Positions 13,857 to 20,369 of a stretch of 20,369 nt of DNA are shown here, piece after piece (the first letter of the stretch is position 1; every line of letters begins with the position of its first letter). The notes under the pieces were generated by a model. That model was not told where the DNA came from, did not search any database, and saw only the letters and a program-made list of their open reading frames with translations. Both the position numbers and the translations under genes were made by a program. Source of the DNA: Micavibrio sp. (lineage in GTDB: Bacteria; Pseudomonadota; Alphaproteobacteria; Micavibrionales; Micavibrionaceae); assembly GCA_027066695.1 (NCBI GenBank), contig JAMONE010000268.1, positions 1-20,369 of the forward strand. The letters are read 5' to 3'.

Positions 13857-14393
13857 ATGAATATTGATAAAGAGATTCCAATAATTTATGCGAGCGTTAA
13901 AATATGCGATGTAATTCGCTCTTATCTGCAATCAAGCAAGCTAGACGGGCTTTGCGATATTAAAAACAGCAATAATAACGGTCTTATTATTCGTTATGCT
14001 GATCAAGAAAAAGAATATAATGCGCCAATAAGAATGGGTGAGCTGCTCGATCAGCTTATTTATTATAATAAATCAAGTGACGCTGCATGTATTAATTTTG
14101 ATGGTGGATCGCTCGATATTAATCGAGGCATTTTTACAAATAAATTGAGTAAACAAATATCTTTGACGGAAAAAGAAACCGCTATTCTCTCGTTTCTTTA
14201 TAAAAATAAAGGCAATATAGTTCCCCGCGCAGAGCTGTTACGCGCGGTTTGGGGATACGCTGATAATGTGCAAACCCATACTTTGGAAACTCATATATAT
14301 CGCTTACGTCAAAAAATAGAGCAAGACCCCGCAAATCCCCAAATATTGATGACTAGGAATGATGGCTATTGCGTGCCGTTTTTGCATTCTTAA
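13857..14393 (+). CDS. Winged-helix (OmpR/PhoB-type) DNA-binding protein without a receiver domain
   Basis: The 178-residue product ends in a Trans_reg_C winged-helix domain (about 83-175): SLTEKETAILSFLYKNKGNIVPRAELLRAVWGY, the recognition helix TLETHIYRLRQKIEQD (142-157) and the wing ILMTRNDGYCV. The N-terminal 80 residues are not a recognisable CheY-type receiver: no acidic pocket, phosphoacceptor Asp or conserved Thr/Lys can be placed. It is thus either an orphan regulator controlled by amount or partner, or one with a degenerate receiver. Its gene is divergent from the 208-residue protein gene, and its 3' end overlaps the convergent gene by 41 bp. No ribosome site is evident (TATTAAA before the ATG). 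Confidence 0.75.
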   Translation: MNIDKEIPIIYASVKICDVIRSYLQSSKLDGLCDIKNSNNNGLIIRYADQEKEYNAPIRMGELLDQLIYYNKSSDAACINFDGGSLDINRGIFTNKLSKQISLTEKETAILSFLYKNKGNIVPRAELLRAVWGYADNVQTHTLETHIYRLRQKIEQDPANPQILMTRNDGYCVPFLHS

Positions 14394-14910
14394 CGGCTGT
14401 AATAATGCCGTTAATCAGTGCTTTTTCGCTGTTTACATTCAGGGATTTAACCCCGCAATCTTGCAATTGGCGTAAATCATTTATCAGTGAGTAGATATTC
14501 TTTAGCTCTGGCGAGGTGGCTGCTTCAATCTTTTTAACAGATCCGCGTGATGCTTTAGCCGCATGAATATAAGCGTTGCTAGCCTCTTTAGGCGGCATGG
14601 CTGGCGGCGGCATATCATTGCTTTGCTCATATTTAAGCCAAGGCGACAATGTGGGTTTAGGCGCAATCTTTTCATGATGCATATTTGAATCAAGGCGCGT
14701 TTCAAGGAAATCTTCTAAGAATAATATTAATGCTTTAACAGATATTGTGGTAAATTCTTCATCATTGAAAAGCTCGCCATCAAAATGTTTATTATGCGTG
14801 TTTTTATCTGATTTATTCAAGCTGTCACGTTTTTTCTCAAAACGAGCATCTGTAGCCTCGGATTTTAGAGGTTTTAACGCAGAGCTAATATTTTGAACCA
14901 AAGAAAACAT
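14353..14910 (-). CDS. Uncharacterised polar protein
   Basis: The ATG at 14910 (preceded by GGTG) gives 185 residues; the frame is open up to a TTG at 14973. The protein is soluble and largely polar. Its N-terminal part is Lys/Asp/Asn-rich. A helical stretch at about 55-72 (TTISVKALILFLEDFLETRL) is followed by a proline-rich linker with SPWLKYEQ and PPPAMPPKEASNAYIHAA (about 90-117), and a C-terminal helical domain LKNIYSLINDLRQLQDCGVKSLNVNSEKALINGI (about 138-171). I recognise no family. The 3' end overlaps that of the winged-helix gene by 41 bp in convergent orientation, so antisense effects between the two messages are possible. The coding call rests on the long open frame and ordered composition. 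Confidence 0.55.
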   Translation of the reverse strand: MFSLVQNISSALKPLKSEATDARFEKKRDSLNKSDKNTHNKHFDGELFNDEEFTTISVKALILFLEDFLETRLDSNMHHEKIAPKPTLSPWLKYEQSNDMPPPAMPPKEASNAYIHAAKASRGSVKKIEAATSPELKNIYSLINDLRQLQDCGVKSLNVNSEKALINGIITAVKNAKTARNSHHS

Positions 14911-15162
14911 AAATTTACACCAAAATTGCTCAATTAAGGCACTAACTATAACAAATCTTTGGTATTCTTGCAAATCAGGCGTTTTATTTATGCCTCCATT
15001 GCTTTAAAAGATAGATATAGTAGCTTGAACTAACAATCTGACACCGTCATCGCGAGCCGTAGGCGCGGCGATCTATAGCACCTCTTTGTGGACGCTAGAT
15101 TGCCACGTCGCAAAAACTCCTCGCAATGACGTTAGTGTCTTATTTTAAACTGGAACCACTAT
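14911..15162. other. Intergenic region before recF
   Basis: Apart from the palindromic element at 15040-15139 there is only AT-rich DNA (14911-15039) with possible promoter signals of the minus-strand gene. No dnaA, dnaN or other replication gene accompanies recF. Confidence 0.4.
15040..15139. repeat. 100-bp imperfect palindrome with GTCAT-CGCGAG / CTCGCAATGAC ends
   Basis: GACAC-CGTCATCGCGAG (15040-15056) faces CTCGCAATGACG-TTA-GTGTC (15119-15139), and the inner parts GGCGATCTATAGC (15067-15079) and GCTAGATTGCC (15094-15104) pair as well, so the whole element can fold into one long stem. It resembles the palindromic intergenic elements common in alphaproteobacteria, Rickettsiales among them. 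It ends 23 bp before the recF ATG, so it would sit in the recF leader. Confidence 0.75.
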
Positions 15163-16269
15163 ATGAGCGTTATAAAGTCAATTAAACTCCATAATTTCAG
15201 ATGTTACGATCAAATGTCATTGGCAGATTTATCGGCGGGCTTAATTGTGCTTTCGGGGGCAAATGGTGTTGGCAAAACCAATATTTTAGAAGCGGTATCG
15301 CTACTCTCCGCTGGGCGAGGGTTACGCGGCGCGCGCGCTAGTGAAATTCAAAAAAATGATGCGTCATCTCCTTGGGCTGTTTCTGCTAGCTTGAAAAACC
15401 ACTATGATGAAGAGGTAAAGCTCGGCACGGGTATTGACCCTAACAGCCGCGCAGGAACGGAAAAGCGTATAGTGCGCATTAACGGAAATAATGTTAAATC
15501 TCAGGCTGAGCTAAGCAAATATCTGTCTTGCGTGTGGCTTACTCCGCAAATGGATCGCCTGTTTATGGATTCCAGTAGAGAGCGTCGTAAATTCCTCGAT
15601 AGGCTGATCTTTGCGTTTGATGCGGGGCATTCAGGGCGCATTACCCGCTATGAAAATGCTTTGGCACAGCGTTCAAAATTGCTGCGAGAGGGCAAGAATG
15701 ACAATGCATGGCTAACAGGGTTGGAACAGCAAATGGCTGAAATTGGCATTGCAATCGCTGCTGCGCGCCTTGATTTTGCCGATAGGCTGCAAGCTGCGTG
15801 CAAATCTGCCGATCACTCATATTTCCCGCTTGCGCATTTTCGGGTAAAGGGAACGATTGAGGAATTATTAAGTAATGCCCCCGCTTTAGAGATCGAAGAT
15901 GCATTCAAATACCAGCTTGTGCAAAGCAGAGAGCGTGACGCGATAACTGGCGGCGCGGCAAGTGGCCCGCATAAATCAGACCTTGATGTTATCTATGCAG
16001 CAAAGAATATGAAGGCGGATCAATGTTCCACGGGAGAGCAAAAAGCCCTGCTAATCGGGTTAATATTGGCGCATGCTAAGCTGATAAAGGCGCAAAGGGG
16101 AGCTGCTCCGATATTGCTATTGGATGAAGTTGCTGCGCATTTAGATGATATGCGCCGCGCCGCGCTTTATGAGCTTTTACAAGATCTCGGGGCGCAAGTC
16201 TGGCTGACAGGTACACAGCGTAACTTATTCACTGCCATAGAGGGCAAAGCCCAGTTCTTAGAATTATAG
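15163..16269 (+). CDS. recF: DNA replication and repair protein RecF
   Basis: RecF is an SMC-like ATPase that with RecO and RecR loads RecA at single-strand gaps. The 368 residues are of normal length. Walker A GANGVGKT is at 32-39, the RecF marks TPQMDRLF and SSRERRKFLDRL at about 127-148, the ABC signature STGEQKALL at 289-297, Walker B ILLLDEV at 317-323 (Asp321, Glu322) and the end motif VWLTGT (346-351). It starts at ATG 15163 with a weak TGGA site upstream. It is not next to dnaN or gyrB, its usual partners. A palindromic repeat lies directly before it, and a strong hairpin overlaps its stop codon. Confidence 0.95.
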   Translation: MSVIKSIKLHNFRCYDQMSLADLSAGLIVLSGANGVGKTNILEAVSLLSAGRGLRGARASEIQKNDASSPWAVSASLKNHYDEEVKLGTGIDPNSRAGTEKRIVRINGNNVKSQAELSKYLSCVWLTPQMDRLFMDSSRERRKFLDRLIFAFDAGHSGRITRYENALAQRSKLLREGKNDNAWLTGLEQQMAEIGIAIAAARLDFADRLQAACKSADHSYFPLAHFRVKGTIEELLSNAPALEIEDAFKYQLVQSRERDAITGGAASGPHKSDLDVIYAAKNMKADQCSTGEQKALLIGLILAHAKLIKAQRGAAPILLLDEVAAHLDDMRRAALYELLQDLGAQVWLTGTQRNLFTAIEGKAQFLEL

Positions 16270-16307
16270 AACGCTCTTCTAAATAAGTTTTGCAGAGCGT
16301 TCTATAA
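16264..16307. terminator. Hairpin between convergent recF and rpsA
   Basis: Two perfect 14-base arms, TTATAGAACGCTCT (16264-16277) and AGAGCGTTCTATAA (16294-16307), enclose a 16-base loop. The stem includes the recF stop codon and lies just past the rpsA stop on the other strand. There is no long T-run directly after either arm, so it may act as a bidirectional terminator only in part, or protect mRNA ends. Confidence 0.65.
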
Positions 16308-16321
16308 GGATTTTATTGAAG

Positions 16322-18034
16322 CTATTTCTTAGAATCTTTTTCCTGCAAAGCAGCACCAAGAATATCACCAAGGGAAGCTCCGCTTTCTGTAGAACCAAAG
16401 TCCTTCATAGCTTGCTTATCTTCGTCAATTTCATGCGCTTTAATGGAAAGCATTACTTTGCGTGATTTTCTATCAGCAGAAAGAACTTTTGCATCAACCT
16501 TTTCACCAACGGCGAAACGATCAGGGCGTTGTTCAGAGCGTTCACGGGAAAGATCAGATTTTCTGATTGTTCCTGTAACACCGTCATTCAACGTCACTTC
16601 CACTGAGCCAGATGTAATTTCTGATATAGTACAAGTCACAACCGCGCCTTTTACGATATCTTTCATCGAGCCTTCATATGGATCTGCGCTAAGAGCTTTG
16701 ATGCTAAGAGCTACGCGTTCGCGCTCTGGATCAAGCTCCAGAATCTTCGCTTTAACAACATCGCCTTTATTGAAGCCTTTCAAAACATCTTCGCTTTGAT
16801 CTTCCCATGAAATATCAGATAGGTGAACCATACCGTCAATTTCTTCTGTAAGTCCAACGAACAAGCCAAATTCTGTAATGTTACGGATTTCTCCTTCTAT
16901 TACATCATCAACTTTGCTGTTTTGAGCAAAGTCTGTCCATGGGTTTTCTTGACACTGTTTAAGACCAAGTGAAATGCGGCGTTTTTCCATGTTAACTTCA
17001 AGAACAACCACTTCAACTTCTTGAGAAGTCGCTACGATTTTCCCTGGATGCACATTTTTCTTGGTCCATGACATTTCAGAAACATGAACAAGACCTTCAA
17101 CACCGTCCTCAAGCTCAACAAACGCGCCATAATCGGCGATATTGCTAATGCGACCAGTGAATTTAGAGCCTTCAATATACTTATCTGCAACACTTTCCCA
17201 AGGATCAGATCCAAGCTGTTTTATGCCTAGAGATATACGCTGAGTTTCCTCATTAAAGCGGATAACCTGAACATCAACATTTTGACCAATTTGAAGAACT
17301 TCTGATGGGTGATTAACACGTTTCCATGAAATATCTGTAACATGCAACAAGCCATCAACACCGCCAAGATCAACGAACGCGCCGTAATCAGTGATGTTTT
17401 TCACTACGCCTTCAAGAACCTGACCTTCGGCTAGATTCTTCAAGATATCGCCACGTTGTTCCTGACGTGATTCTTCCAAAATAGAACGACGTGAAACAAC
17501 AATATTTCCGCGGCTTCTATCCATTTTAAGAACATGGAAAGGCTGCGGCGTATCCATCAACGGAGTTATGTCACGAACTGGGCGGATATCAACTTGTGAA
17601 CCTGGCAAGAACGCAACTGCGCCGCCAAGGTCAACAGTGAAACCACCTTTAACACGTCCAAAGATCGTGCCTGTTACGCGCTCACCTTTTTCATGCATTT
17701 TCTCTAGTTCAATCCAAACTTCTTCTCTACGTGCTTTTTCACGAGATAAAACAGACTCACCGTTTTTGTTTTCCATGCGTTCAACATAGACATCAACACT
17801 GTCTCCGATTTTGATTTCAGGGTCTTCCCCTGGCTTTGAAAACTCGAAACGAGCAATGCGGCCTTCAGATTTCAAACCAACATCAACGATGACATGATCA
17901 TCCTCTAATGCGATTATAATACCCTTAACAACACTTCCTTCGAATTTTTCATTTTTTCCGATAGTTTCTCCGAGCAGAGCAGCGAACTCCTCTGCGTCGT
18001 CTCTATCAATTAAATTTGCGGCAACTTTAGCCAT
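16322..18034 (-). CDS. rpsA: 30S ribosomal protein S1
   Basis: S1 binds mRNA at the 30S platform and helps to start translation. The ATG at 18034 follows AAAGGA at 8 bases and gives 570 residues; an in-frame start at 18079 would add 15 non-conserved residues and has no such site. Six S1 (OB-fold) repeats lie at roughly 30-97, 117-181, 202-270, 287-357, 374-444 and 461-530. Repeats 3 and 4 have the classical marks ITDYGAFVDLGGVDGLLHVTDISW and IADYGAFVELEDGVEGLVHVSEMSW. The C-terminus is acidic and Lys-ended. cmk lies 115 bp upstream on the same strand, the usual cmk-rpsA pair. The ihfB gene that often follows rpsA is replaced here by convergent recF. Confidence 0.96.
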   Translation of the reverse strand: MAKVAANLIDRDDAEEFAALLGETIGKNEKFEGSVVKGIIIALEDDHVIVDVGLKSEGRIARFEFSKPGEDPEIKIGDSVDVYVERMENKNGESVLSREKARREEVWIELEKMHEKGERVTGTIFGRVKGGFTVDLGGAVAFLPGSQVDIRPVRDITPLMDTPQPFHVLKMDRSRGNIVVSRRSILEESRQEQRGDILKNLAEGQVLEGVVKNITDYGAFVDLGGVDGLLHVTDISWKRVNHPSEVLQIGQNVDVQVIRFNEETQRISLGIKQLGSDPWESVADKYIEGSKFTGRISNIADYGAFVELEDGVEGLVHVSEMSWTKKNVHPGKIVATSQEVEVVVLEVNMEKRRISLGLKQCQENPWTDFAQNSKVDDVIEGEIRNITEFGLFVGLTEEIDGMVHLSDISWEDQSEDVLKGFNKGDVVKAKILELDPERERVALSIKALSADPYEGSMKDIVKGAVVTCTISEITSGSVEVTLNDGVTGTIRKSDLSRERSEQRPDRFAVGEKVDAKVLSADRKSRKVMLSIKAHEIDEDKQAMKDFGSTESGASLGDILGAALQEKDSKK

Positions 18035-18149
18035 AATAATATTCCTTTCAGTATTCATAATAGTATTTACGCATTTCACCGATCTAGCAGCAAAACCATA
18101 AATACCATGTTTTAGGAGATACTCTCGCTAATGCGGGTAAAGTGTAATT
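18035..18149 (-). promoter_or_regulatory. cmk-rpsA gap with rpsA leader
   Basis: On the minus strand TTGCTG with TAAATA 18 bases on, or TACTAT just after it, is a possible rpsA promoter. AAAGGA is the ribosome site. Long leaders before rpsA often take part in autoregulation by S1, but no defined structure is seen here. Confidence 0.3.
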
Positions 18150-18806
18150 CTAGCCAAATGCTTTTTTCGCATAAGTTAAGGCGTTTTCCAACATTTGAGC
18201 CTCGCTAAGATCACTGCTATCTATGATAGTCGCATCCTTTGCAGGCCTTAGTGGAGCTACCTTACGGCCAGAATCACGAGCGTCACGCGCACGCATATCC
18301 TCTAAAACGGCTTCATATGTAACGCTTTCTCCCTTTAATTGCAACTCTTTCATGCGTCTAGCTGCGCGAATTTCGCATTTTGCCGTGATATAGAGCTTTA
18401 ATGGCGCGTCAGGGCATATCACTGTGCCGATATCACGGCCATCTAATATCACACCGTCAAGGCCATCTTTTGGGTTATTTGCAAAGTCTCTTTGCATATC
18501 TGTGAGGAAATCCCGCACGCTTTGAATGCTCGCTACCTTAGAGGCAGCCTCGCCGATTATCTCGGTTCTTAAATCAGGATTAGATAGTGGGTTCGCACTA
18601 TGCAAATTAACCTGCAAAGCTTTACAGCCATCTAATGCATTATCCTCTACAGATGGCTCTTTGTCTTGCTCTAAAACTTCAAACGCCACCGCTCTATATA
18701 ATGCGCCAGTATCCATATGCGCAAAGTTCAGCTCTCGCGCCAAATTCCGTGATAAAGTACCTTTCCCACTCGCCGCAGGGCCGTCAATAGCAATAATTTT
18801 TTTCAT
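18150..18806 (-). CDS. cmk: Cytidylate kinase
   Basis: The enzyme phosphorylates CMP and dCMP with ATP in the cytoplasm. The 218-residue product has the P-loop GPAASGKGT (9-17), the MDTGALYRA (31-39) substrate segment, DGRDIGTVICPDA (122-134) and the basic lid region RMKELQLKGE followed by MRARDARDSGRKVAPLRPA (171-189), all typical of Cmk. An AAGGA site lies about 12 bases before the ATG, a long spacing. The usual upstream neighbour aroA is absent; 18807-19041 has only a doubtful small ORF. Confidence 0.95.
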   Translation of the reverse strand: MKKIIAIDGPAASGKGTLSRNLARELNFAHMDTGALYRAVAFEVLEQDKEPSVEDNALDGCKALQVNLHSANPLSNPDLRTEIIGEAASKVASIQSVRDFLTDMQRDFANNPKDGLDGVILDGRDIGTVICPDAPLKLYITAKCEIRAARRMKELQLKGESVTYEAVLEDMRARDARDSGRKVAPLRPAKDATIIDSSDLSEAQMLENALTYAKKAFG

Positions 18807-18860
18807 GAGAGATTATGTCCTTTTATTATTGATTATTATTAATACGTTGCTTTGCCCATT

Positions 18861-18995
18861 ATGCCCAGTGCAAATATATTGACATATGATGATAGGAAGC
18901 TATTGGAAATAACAAGAGACCTTCCAAAAGCCTATGAAAATAATCCTGAATTGGTGGATAATTATGACATTAAACTTGTTCTAGCCCAAAGTTAA
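18861..18995 (+). CDS. Possible 44-residue small protein
   Basis: In the gap between the pilin-like gene and cmk an ATG opens a 44-codon frame (MPSANILTYDDRKLLEIT at the start, ending in DIKLVLAQS). The composition is balanced, soluble and protein-like, with alternating polar and hydrophobic residues and no low complexity. A TAA lies in frame 27 bases before the ATG. No ribosome site is seen. It could be a small gene, the remnant of a larger one, or chance. It is divergent from cmk. Confidence 0.25.
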   Translation: MPSANILTYDDRKLLEITRDLPKAYENNPELVDNYDIKLVLAQS

Positions 18996-19041
18996 CAGAT
19001 TGTATCAGTTAGTGAATCTTAATTGATATAAACATATAAAT

Positions 19042-19782
19042 TCAAGGACAAGCGGCTTCGTCGCCGTCGCTATCACCATTATATTCGGCAGATGATCTTA
19101 TGGTCATGCGAATACGAAAACAAGTATAGCCGCTATCGCATTGAACTTCGGCGGGTGAATCGCTATCAAGATCAACAGCAGAGCCTGACGCATCAATAAT
19201 ATCAGTCTCACACTCACCAAATTGATCATCTAGCTTTTGCAATGCAGTATTAATAAAAGCATCTGTTTTATTAGTTTTAAGCCAGAAGAAAACCCCATCC
19301 AGCCCGTTATAATACTGCCAATCATCGAATAAATCTGGCGCGGAAGGAAGAAACTTACCCGATGTTCCGCCAAATATAAGCTCATGATTTTCATCATTAC
19401 CACCGGGATTACCAGGGCATCTGATATCTTTAACAAGGCGGCCTGCGGTTGCGCCAATTATCGCAGTATTAAAGTGCGCTGAATTAGGCTTTATCGGGAA
19501 GTTACGCCTTGCATTTGGGTCTGTTCCTGATCCTGTAATATCAATAGATGTATCGCCCTTTTTATACAATAAAGCACATTCTTGAATGGCCGAGCGAATA
19601 GTAGAGGCTTGGCTTTTAATATTTGAAATGGTTCTAAAACTATTTTGTGATGATGTTTGCTGGGATGATGGCCGCATAAATGTAACAGTCAAAGCGGCAA
19701 GCAGCGCAATAGCAATTAGAATATAAACAAGTGCGCTTCCGCTCTGCCTATTATTTTGCGTTTTTGAATAATTTATATGCAT
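19042..19782 (-). CDS. Pilin-like secreted protein with class III-type signal
   Basis: The 246-residue product begins with a basic leader ending RQSG (residues 12-15), followed by SALVYILIAIALLAALTVTF (16-35), a hydrophobic helix of the pilin/pseudopilin kind. The prepilin peptidase would cut after Gly15. The residue that follows at position 5 is Tyr20, not the Glu normal in type IV pilins and in most pseudopilins. The rest is a soluble domain with seven cysteines (IQECALL, DIRCPG, GECETD, VQCDSGYTCF and a C-terminal AACP) and Asp/Gly-rich loops, probably disulphide-linked. The upstream gene, 12 bases before the start, also looks pilin-like, so they likely form one operon. The machine they serve (type IV pilus, type II secretion or other) is not in the window. 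Confidence 0.65.
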   Translation of the reverse strand: MHINYSKTQNNRQSGSALVYILIAIALLAALTVTFMRPSSQQTSSQNSFRTISNIKSQASTIRSAIQECALLYKKGDTSIDITGSGTDPNARRNFPIKPNSAHFNTAIIGATAGRLVKDIRCPGNPGGNDENHELIFGGTSGKFLPSAPDLFDDWQYYNGLDGVFFWLKTNKTDAFINTALQKLDDQFGECETDIIDASGSAVDLDSDSPAEVQCDSGYTCFRIRMTIRSSAEYNGDSDGDEAACP

Positions 19783-19794
19783 ATATTATTTATT

Positions 19795-20369
19795 TTATCT
19801 CTCAACAATAACGTGATAGTAAACAAAATCACCACCGCCCGCATTTTGGAAACAACCAAATGGCTGGCCATCAAATGCGCCTGAGCCATCATCTATATCT
19901 GGTTGATCTGATGTTGGCAGAATGTAATCATTAACGCCATCATCATACATACGAACAGAATATAACGCAGCCCTATCAGCATCTAAAACAGGGATTGCTG
20001 TTCCAAGGCCATGCTCATCATTTATTTTAGAGCAAAGAGCCTGCTTAATCCCTATTAAGTAAGCAATGATATCATTACCGCCAATGCCAGCAAGCCCAAT
20101 ATCAGGGACTTCTAAATTACCATTAAACACCCATTGCCCAGCAAGGCCTGACACCATGACATCCGCAGGGGCAGGATTATATGTTGAGCCACCACCAGCA
20201 GGGTGGAATACACCAATAGATGTTGAGTCTAAATTTGCATATTCTGATGGTCTATTAAATCTAATCTCACTAACCGCAGTGCCAGAAACTACTGTACGGA
20301 AAATAGCAGTACTAACCGAAGCTGGATATTGTGTAATTTGCGCACTACTAATAAGGTTTGTTTCGTTAC
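19795..20369 (-). CDS. Pilin-like secreted protein, 5' end cut by the window edge
   Basis: The frame is open from the window end (first complete codon at 20367) to the stop at 19795, giving at least 190 residues; a Met at 20157 is internal, not the start. The visible N-terminal part, with ITQYPASVSTAIFRTVVSGTA (about residues 11-30) and then IRFNRPSEYANL, is the segment expected directly after a pilin helix. Gly-rich and Asp-rich regions follow (GGNDIIAYLIG, DDGVNDY, DIDDGSGAFDG), and the protein ends GCFQNAGGGDFVYYHVIVER. The domain has two cysteines. I take it as a pseudopilin-type protein in an operon with the 246-residue gene behind it. The missing N-terminus would show whether a prepilin leader is present. 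Confidence 0.6.
   Translation of the reverse strand, partial: NETNLISSAQITQYPASVSTAIFRTVVSGTAVSEIRFNRPSEYANLDSTSIGVFHPAGGGSTYNPAPADVMVSGLAGQWVFNGNLEVPDIGLAGIGGNDIIAYLIGIKQALCSKINDEHGLGTAIPVLDADRAALYSVRMYDDGVNDYILPTSDQPDIDDGSGAFDGQPFGCFQNAGGGDFVYYHVIVER

Noticed and set aside
1..20369. tRNA, rRNA or CRISPR array
   Set aside because: I looked for tRNA-like cloverleaf words, rRNA segments and regularly spaced repeats in the gaps and saw none. The repeats found are palindromic elements, not arrays.

Overview
The window looks like an AT-rich alphaproteobacterial chromosome. The support is the cmk-rpsA pair, an RpsA of about 570 residues with six S1 domains, an AMIN/Amidase_3 amidase, a ubiV-ubiU-ubiT cluster and alphaproteobacterial-style palindromic intergenic repeats. 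Together with the type IVB secretion genes this would fit a host-associated or predatory lineage (Micavibrionales-like or an endosymbiont relative). That placement is inference and cannot be fixed from this window.

Layout. Positions 1-143 hold remnants of intergenic repeats. From 144 to 3069 four minus-strand genes follow: a small membrane protein, a small lipoprotein, an AmiC-type amidase and a formyltransferase-family protein. From 3302 to 9910 there is a plus-strand block of five genes that I read as part of a Dot/Icm (type IVB) secretion system. They are a five-module IcmC/DotE-IcmD/DotP-like membrane protein, a stand-alone IcmD/DotP, IcmJ/DotN (zinc-binding, HNH-like fold), the IcmB/DotO ATPase and an unrecognised single-pass membrane protein. 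The order icmC-icmD-icmJ-icmB is the Legionella order. From 9984 to 12410 the minus strand carries ubiV, ubiU and ubiT (oxygen-independent ubiquinone synthesis), divergent from a yggS-type PLP-homeostasis gene. From 13177 to 14910 there are two uncharacterised proteins and a receiver-less winged-helix regulator. A 100-bp palindromic element precedes recF (15163-16269). recF converges on rpsA and cmk (minus) across a strong hairpin. The right edge has two minus-strand pilin-like genes, the upstream one running off the window.

How the genes work together. The secretion block would supply an inner-membrane ATPase (IcmB), a coupling-complex subunit (IcmJ) and small two-helix membrane components (IcmD and the multi-module protein). 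The rest of a Dot/Icm machine (DotA, B, C, D, F, G, H, L, M and so on) is not here, so the system is either dispersed or incomplete. The ubiTUV cluster implies respiration or survival under low oxygen. The most unusual items are the five-module IcmC/E-D protein with paired cysteines in its linkers, a UbiU lacking one expected Fe-S cysteine, and the uncharacterised gene directly after icmB.
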